Assembly (NCBI GenBank): GCA_900771045.1
Contig: CAAGMM010000467.1
Coordinates: 1-8,863 of the forward strand
Length of the DNA: 8,863 bases
Direction: 5' to 3'
Source of the DNA: Bacteroidales bacterium
Lineage (GTDB): Bacteria; Bacteroidota; Bacteroidia; Bacteroidales; F082
In this document: positions 6,574 to 8,863 of the stretch, piece by piece
How positions within the stretch are numbered: position 1 is the stretch's first letter
How the letters are laid out: each line of letters opens with the position of its first letter
Notes under the pieces: model-generated
Databases searched by the model: none
The model's input: only the letters and a program-made list of their open reading frames with translations
Told to the model about the DNA's origin: nothing
Position numbers and translations under genes: made by a program

Positions 6574-7731
6574 TCAGAAGTTGTTACAGTAGAGTTTTAT
6601 ATTGTCAACCAACAGCGTGCTTCCGACGGCGCCTTCGAAATAGTCGCCCCTTTTGCTTGACGAGCACACGATGGTGAAGCTGTATCCGCGGTTGAGCAGC
6701 TTTATCAAGTCCACATCTTTGTAGAAGTCGAAATCAATTTCAAAATACGTCCATTCGTCTGTCGTCTCGACTTTTGGCAGCTGGGCCATCGCGACATGAT
6801 AAGGACTTTCGAAGATGTTGTCGCCATAAAGTACGATAGGATTGTCATTTTCGTCGTGGTTATCGTAGAAGACGGCGTATATCGAGCCTTCGTCAACCAT
6901 GTCCGGCATAGGATTTCCGTCTTTATTCTGAAAGACTTCGCCGGGCGCATATTTATAATATCCGCTTAACTTCCTTGGGATAACCGTTATCGGGCAGCCG
7001 AAATGCGGGCATTTCAGTGTCTCGGTGAGGGCGTAGGCGACATCAAACTCGCCGATGAAGGCCGAACCGGCGGCAAGTCGTTTCCCGACCATTTCACCAA
7101 ACGGGCCGGTACTTCTCGTGGTGAGTTTCAAACAGCTGCCTTGAAGACCTTCACTGCTTGGAGAAGCCGGATAGTCAAAAGGCCCGGCGGTTGAGCTGCT
7201 CAGGCTGAAGCCCTGGTTGCTCGTGTCCCACAGCTTAATCTCAGTGCCGGCGGAATCAACTTCGACCCATTCGTAATATTTCTGATTCTCTTCCAACCTG
7301 AAGTTCTCAAACCGAAAGAGAAGCGTGTCGGCAAGCTCATTGCCCCTGTTATCGACAGCCACTTTGTAGATACGGTTCCACGCGCCGTCCTGCGAAGTGA
7401 CCGAATAAGTGGCGAAACCTTGTGAGAAATCGTGCACGGAGCCGCTTTCGGGAAATATCTCCGCACCGTCGGTAATCGTGAATTGTGGCGCGAGAGCTGA
7501 GATGTCGGCACCTTCGCAGACAGAAAAGACGATTTCGTCGGATGCCGATTTCACTATGATGAGCGAATCCGAACAGTTATAAAAGAACGACTGTGGGTCG
7601 GCGACGTGAAGCCACGCGGTTTCAATGTCACATTCCGTGTTTTTCGGCTCCGATTTGAAACAGGAACAAAGCAGAAGACATTGCGCAAAAATAAAAACGA
7701 GAGGTGCTTTTCTCATAAAAACAAAAATCAC
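6574..7731 (-). CDS. PCMD-domain lipoprotein (putative carbohydrate metabolism domain, PCMF/PCMD family)
   Basis: The longest frame has 385 residues from 7731. The preferred start is the ATG at 7716 (residue 6), which gives MRKAPLVFIFAQCLLLCSC with lipobox LCSC and lipidated Cys 24 (19 from the short start). The short start also fits the promoter motif, which lies too close to 7731. After the Cys comes FKSEPKNTECDIE, typical of the family's N-terminus. An Ig-like region follows at roughly residues 42-127, with the pattern TITDGAEIFPESG, DFSQ and YSVTSQDG. The C-terminal domain, roughly 136-385, starts at LLFRFENF and ends with a jelly-roll-like strand LLVDNIKLY. The family is widespread in Bacteroidota as envelope lipoproteins suspected of glycan binding, with no reaction proven. 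The residues after the lipidated Cys are not acidic enough to predict surface export. It is co-transcribed with the barrel gene downstream. Confidence 0.82.
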   Translation of the reverse strand: MIFVFMRKAPLVFIFAQCLLLCSCFKSEPKNTECDIETAWLHVADPQSFFYNCSDSLIIVKSASDEIVFSVCEGADISALAPQFTITDGAEIFPESGSVHDFSQGFATYSVTSQDGAWNRIYKVAVDNRGNELADTLLFRFENFRLEENQKYYEWVEVDSAGTEIKLWDTSNQGFSLSSSTAGPFDYPASPSSEGLQGSCLKLTTRSTGPFGEMVGKRLAAGSAFIGEFDVAYALTETLKCPHFGCPITVIPRKLSGYYKYAPGEVFQNKDGNPMPDMVDEGSIYAVFYDNHDENDNPIVLYGDNIFESPYHVAMAQLPKVETTDEWTYFEIDFDFYKDVDLIKLLNRGYSFTIVCSSSKRGDYFEGAVGSTLLVDNIKLYCNNF

Positions 7732-7741
7732 ATTTAAAGTG

Positions 7742-7749
7742 CAAAAATA
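7742..7749 (-). promoter_or_regulatory. Candidate -7 promoter element for the PCMD lipoprotein/barrel operon
   Basis: The minus strand reads TATTTTTG, matching TAnnTTTG, with a TTG (7772-7774) about 22 bases upstream as a weak -33. Transcription would begin near 7735, leaving almost no leader for the start at 7731 but about 20 bases for the start at 7716; this supports the shorter protein. Confidence 0.45.
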
Positions 7750-7784
7750 ATAAAAAAAATGCCACGAATATCAATAATGTTTAG

Positions 7785-7792
7785 TAACTTTG
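7785..7792 (+). promoter_or_regulatory. Candidate -7 promoter element for ridA
   Basis: TAACTTTG matches TAnnTTTG and ends 65 bases before the ridA ATG at 7858. No clear -33 TTTG is found at the usual distance. The leader is A-rich and lacks a Shine-Dalgarno sequence, which is normal in this phylum. Confidence 0.55.
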
Positions 7793-7857
7793 CAGGAATT
7801 AGGAAAATTTCCGTATTATTCACAAAATAAAACGTCAAACATTTAAAATAAAGTAAA

Positions 7858-8235
7858 ATGAAACAGGTTATCGCAACAAAAAACGCCCCGGGAGCCATCG
7901 GCCCTTACAGCCAGGCCGTCGAGGCAAACGGAATCGTCTTCATTTCAGGGCAGACACCGGTCGATCCCGCGACGGGCAAAGTCGTTGAAGGCGGCATCAC
8001 CGAACAGACCGAACAAGTGATGAAAAACCTCGAGGCCATCCTCAAAGAATGCGGCCTCACCTTCGACAACGTCGTCAAATCAACATGCCTCCTCTCCGAC
8101 ATGGCGAACTTCAAAGCCATGAACGAAGTCTATGGAAGCCGCTTCAAAGCCAATCCGCCGGCGAGGGCAGCCTTCGCAGTGAAGACCCTTCCACTTAACG
8201 CAATGATTGAGATAGAAATGATAGCAGTGAGATAA
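7858..8235 (+). CDS. ridA: RidA (YjgF/UK114) family enamine/imine deaminase
   Basis: This 125-residue protein is full length for the family. It begins with the usual N-terminal pattern (ATKNAPGAIGPYSQAVEANG), continues with VFISGQTPVDPATG, and ends with PPARAAFAVKTLPLNAMIEIEMIAVR-type sequence. The residues expected to line the active-site cleft are present: Y17, R103 in the PPAR motif and E119 in IEIE. RidA proteins are cytosolic trimers that hydrolyse reactive enamine/imine intermediates such as 2-aminoacrylate released by PLP-dependent dehydratases. The presence of the Arg indicates an active RidA-type member rather than an Arg-less Rid subgroup. It is transcribed from its own promoter region, divergent from the PCMD operon. 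It is followed 18 bases later by a small lipoprotein gene that may share the transcript but has no evident functional link. Confidence 0.94.
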   Translation: MKQVIATKNAPGAIGPYSQAVEANGIVFISGQTPVDPATGKVVEGGITEQTEQVMKNLEAILKECGLTFDNVVKSTCLLSDMANFKAMNEVYGSRFKANPPARAAFAVKTLPLNAMIEIEMIAVR

Positions 8236-8253
8236 ACTTAACAAATTTAAATT

Positions 8254-8628
8254 ATGAGAAAATTATTATTACTTTCGGCAATGGCACTTTTCGCCATGGC
8301 ATTCGTCTCCTGTAACAAGGACGACGACAAAAAGACTGACGACGATTTCGCGAGACTGATTGTCGGTTCGTGGGTTGACGATAACAACAACCATCACGAA
8401 GTCTATAACAGCGACGGCACCGGCAAGATGTGGGATGCCGAAGAAGTAGAAGAAGAAGACGCACAGACTATGAGTTGGGAATTTCAGGAAAAAGTCTTGA
8501 TTCAGGTGATTCATGGCGGGATGCAGGAAATACCGCAAGCCTGTAAGATTCACAAACTCACTGATACAGAGTTTGTTTACAGCAACGATATACTTAGGAC
8601 GAAATATACGCTTCATCGTCAAAAATAA
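8254..8628 (+). CDS. Small lipocalin-like lipoprotein, probably surface exposed
   Basis: This 124-residue protein has a lipoprotein signal peptide (MRKLLLLSAMALFAMAFVSC, lipidated C20). The next residues, NKDDDKK, fit the Bacteroidota lipoprotein export signal of a Lys/Asp-rich stretch right after the Cys, so it is likely moved to the cell surface (inference from known signals in Capnocytophaga, Flavobacterium and Bacteroides). The mature part begins with LIVGSW (35-40), the Gly-x-Trp opening of lipocalin-like domains, followed by NSDGTGKMWD and several predicted beta strands (MSWEFQEKVLIQVIH, EFVYSND, TKYTLHR). An acidic insert, EEVEEEDA, lies at 63-70. The ligand is unknown. The ATG at 8254 follows ridA by 18 bases behind an AT-rich leader. 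Confidence 0.8.
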   Translation: MRKLLLLSAMALFAMAFVSCNKDDDKKTDDDFARLIVGSWVDDNNNHHEVYNSDGTGKMWDAEEVEEEDAQTMSWEFQEKVLIQVIHGGMQEIPQACKIHKLTDTEFVYSNDILRTKYTLHRQK

Positions 8629-8640
8629 ACCTTCGAGGTT
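8628..8640 (+). terminator. Short hairpin at the end of the lipocalin-like gene, possible weak terminator
   Basis: AACCT-TCG-AGGTT forms a 5-bp stem beginning at the last base of the TAA stop. No long T-tract follows, so it is a poor intrinsic terminator. The larger structured repeat further downstream may contribute to 3'-end formation. Confidence 0.25.
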
Positions 8641-8672
8641 CTATAGGCTTTTGAATATCAGTAGTCTATAGG
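8641..8672 (+). repeat. CTATAGG direct repeat next to the terminal repeat element
   Basis: CTATAGG occurs at 8641-8647 and again at 8666-8672, immediately before and overlapping the GGTGGGTTC end of the downstream element. It may be an older end fragment of that element or a chance short repeat. Confidence 0.3.
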
Positions 8673-8863
8673 TGGGTTCTATAAATTGATTTTCTGTGAT
8701 TTCAAGTTGATTTTCGAGCAGATTGCTGTGCAGAAAGAGGGCGCATAGCGGGCTATGTAACCGATTGATAAACAGCAAGATGCCAAAAAGCGGCTGAAAT
8801 CACGAAAAAGAAATTTTAAATTTGTCATATCATTTATATTCTATTTCGGTGAATTTATAGAAC
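8670..8863. repeat. Structured MITE-like or IS-end element with terminal inverted repeats and nested dyads (possibly continuing past the window)
   Basis: The left end AGGTGGGTTCTATAAATT (8670-8687) has its inner 12 bases (8676-8687) repeated exactly in inverted form as AATTTATAGAAC at 8852-8863, where the window ends. Inside, three pairs are almost co-centred at about 8750: GTGATTTCA/TGAAATCAC (8696-8704, 8795-8803), TTGCTGT/ACAGCAA (8723-8729, 8772-8778) and CATAGC/GCTATG (8744-8749, 8752-8757). No ORF of note is present. The left end differs from the inverted copy at 4823-4840 by one base in 18. This is best read as a non-autonomous repeat, or one end of a larger IS whose transposase would lie to the right; the data here do not decide. 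Confidence 0.6.

Noticed and set aside
7793..7857. GGAAAATTTCC hairpin in the ridA leader as an operator or attenuator
   Set aside because: Only a 4-bp stem with a 3-base loop; too weak and AT-rich to support a regulatory call.
8641..8863. CRISPR array, tRNA or riboswitch in the structured 3' region
   Set aside because: There is no regularly spaced direct repeat, no cloverleaf with a T-arm consensus, and no known aptamer core; the symmetry is a simple nested dyad.

Overview
The window looks like chromosomal DNA of a Bacteroidota member, probably order Bacteroidales. Four things point there. Promoter-like sites match the Bacteroidota -7 motif TAnnTTTG. Start codons are preceded by A/T-rich leaders with no Shine-Dalgarno sequence. 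There are many lipoproteins and outer-membrane beta-barrels. The protein families (Omp28-like, DUF6029-like, PCMD, PorT-like barrel, lipocalin-like lipoprotein) are typical of that phylum. The genus cannot be fixed from the sequence.

Layout. (1) Positions 1-4664, minus strand, hold four genes read right to left: a TlpA-type thioredoxin (4664/4646-4152), a DUF6029-like outer-membrane barrel (4139-2403), an Omp28-like lipoprotein with a CxxC site (2391-1588), and, after a weak terminator-like hairpin, a membrane-anchored nucleotide-sugar 4,6-dehydratase of the CapD/WbpM/FlaA1 type (1543 to beyond position 1, C-terminus outside the window). The first three genes are separated by only 11-12 bases and look like one envelope thiol/redox operon. 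(2) A 262-base divergent intergenic region contains a MITE-like inverted-repeat element. (3) Positions 4927-5841, plus strand, hold a D-2-hydroxyacid dehydrogenase whose stop codon overlaps that of a convergent gene. (4) Positions 7731-5838, minus strand, hold a PCMD-domain lipoprotein followed one base later by a small outer-membrane beta-barrel, probably translationally coupled. (5) Positions 7858-8628, plus strand, hold ridA and a small lipocalin-like lipoprotein with a probable surface-export signal. (6) The last 235 bases contain no gene but hold a structured element with nested dyad symmetry and the same terminal repeat as the element in region 2.

How the genes may work together. The TlpA, barrel and Omp28 genes put two CxxC proteins beside a barrel whose only two cysteines form a close pair (C556/C561). 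That suggests a small envelope thiol system, which is inference. The CapD-type enzyme belongs to surface polysaccharide synthesis. The dehydrogenase and RidA are soluble metabolic enzymes with no evident link to the envelope genes. I see no rRNA, tRNA, CRISPR array, complete IS transposase or phage gene. Most of the window is ordinary. The two related intergenic repeat elements and the cysteine-pair barrel are the points that most deserve a second look.
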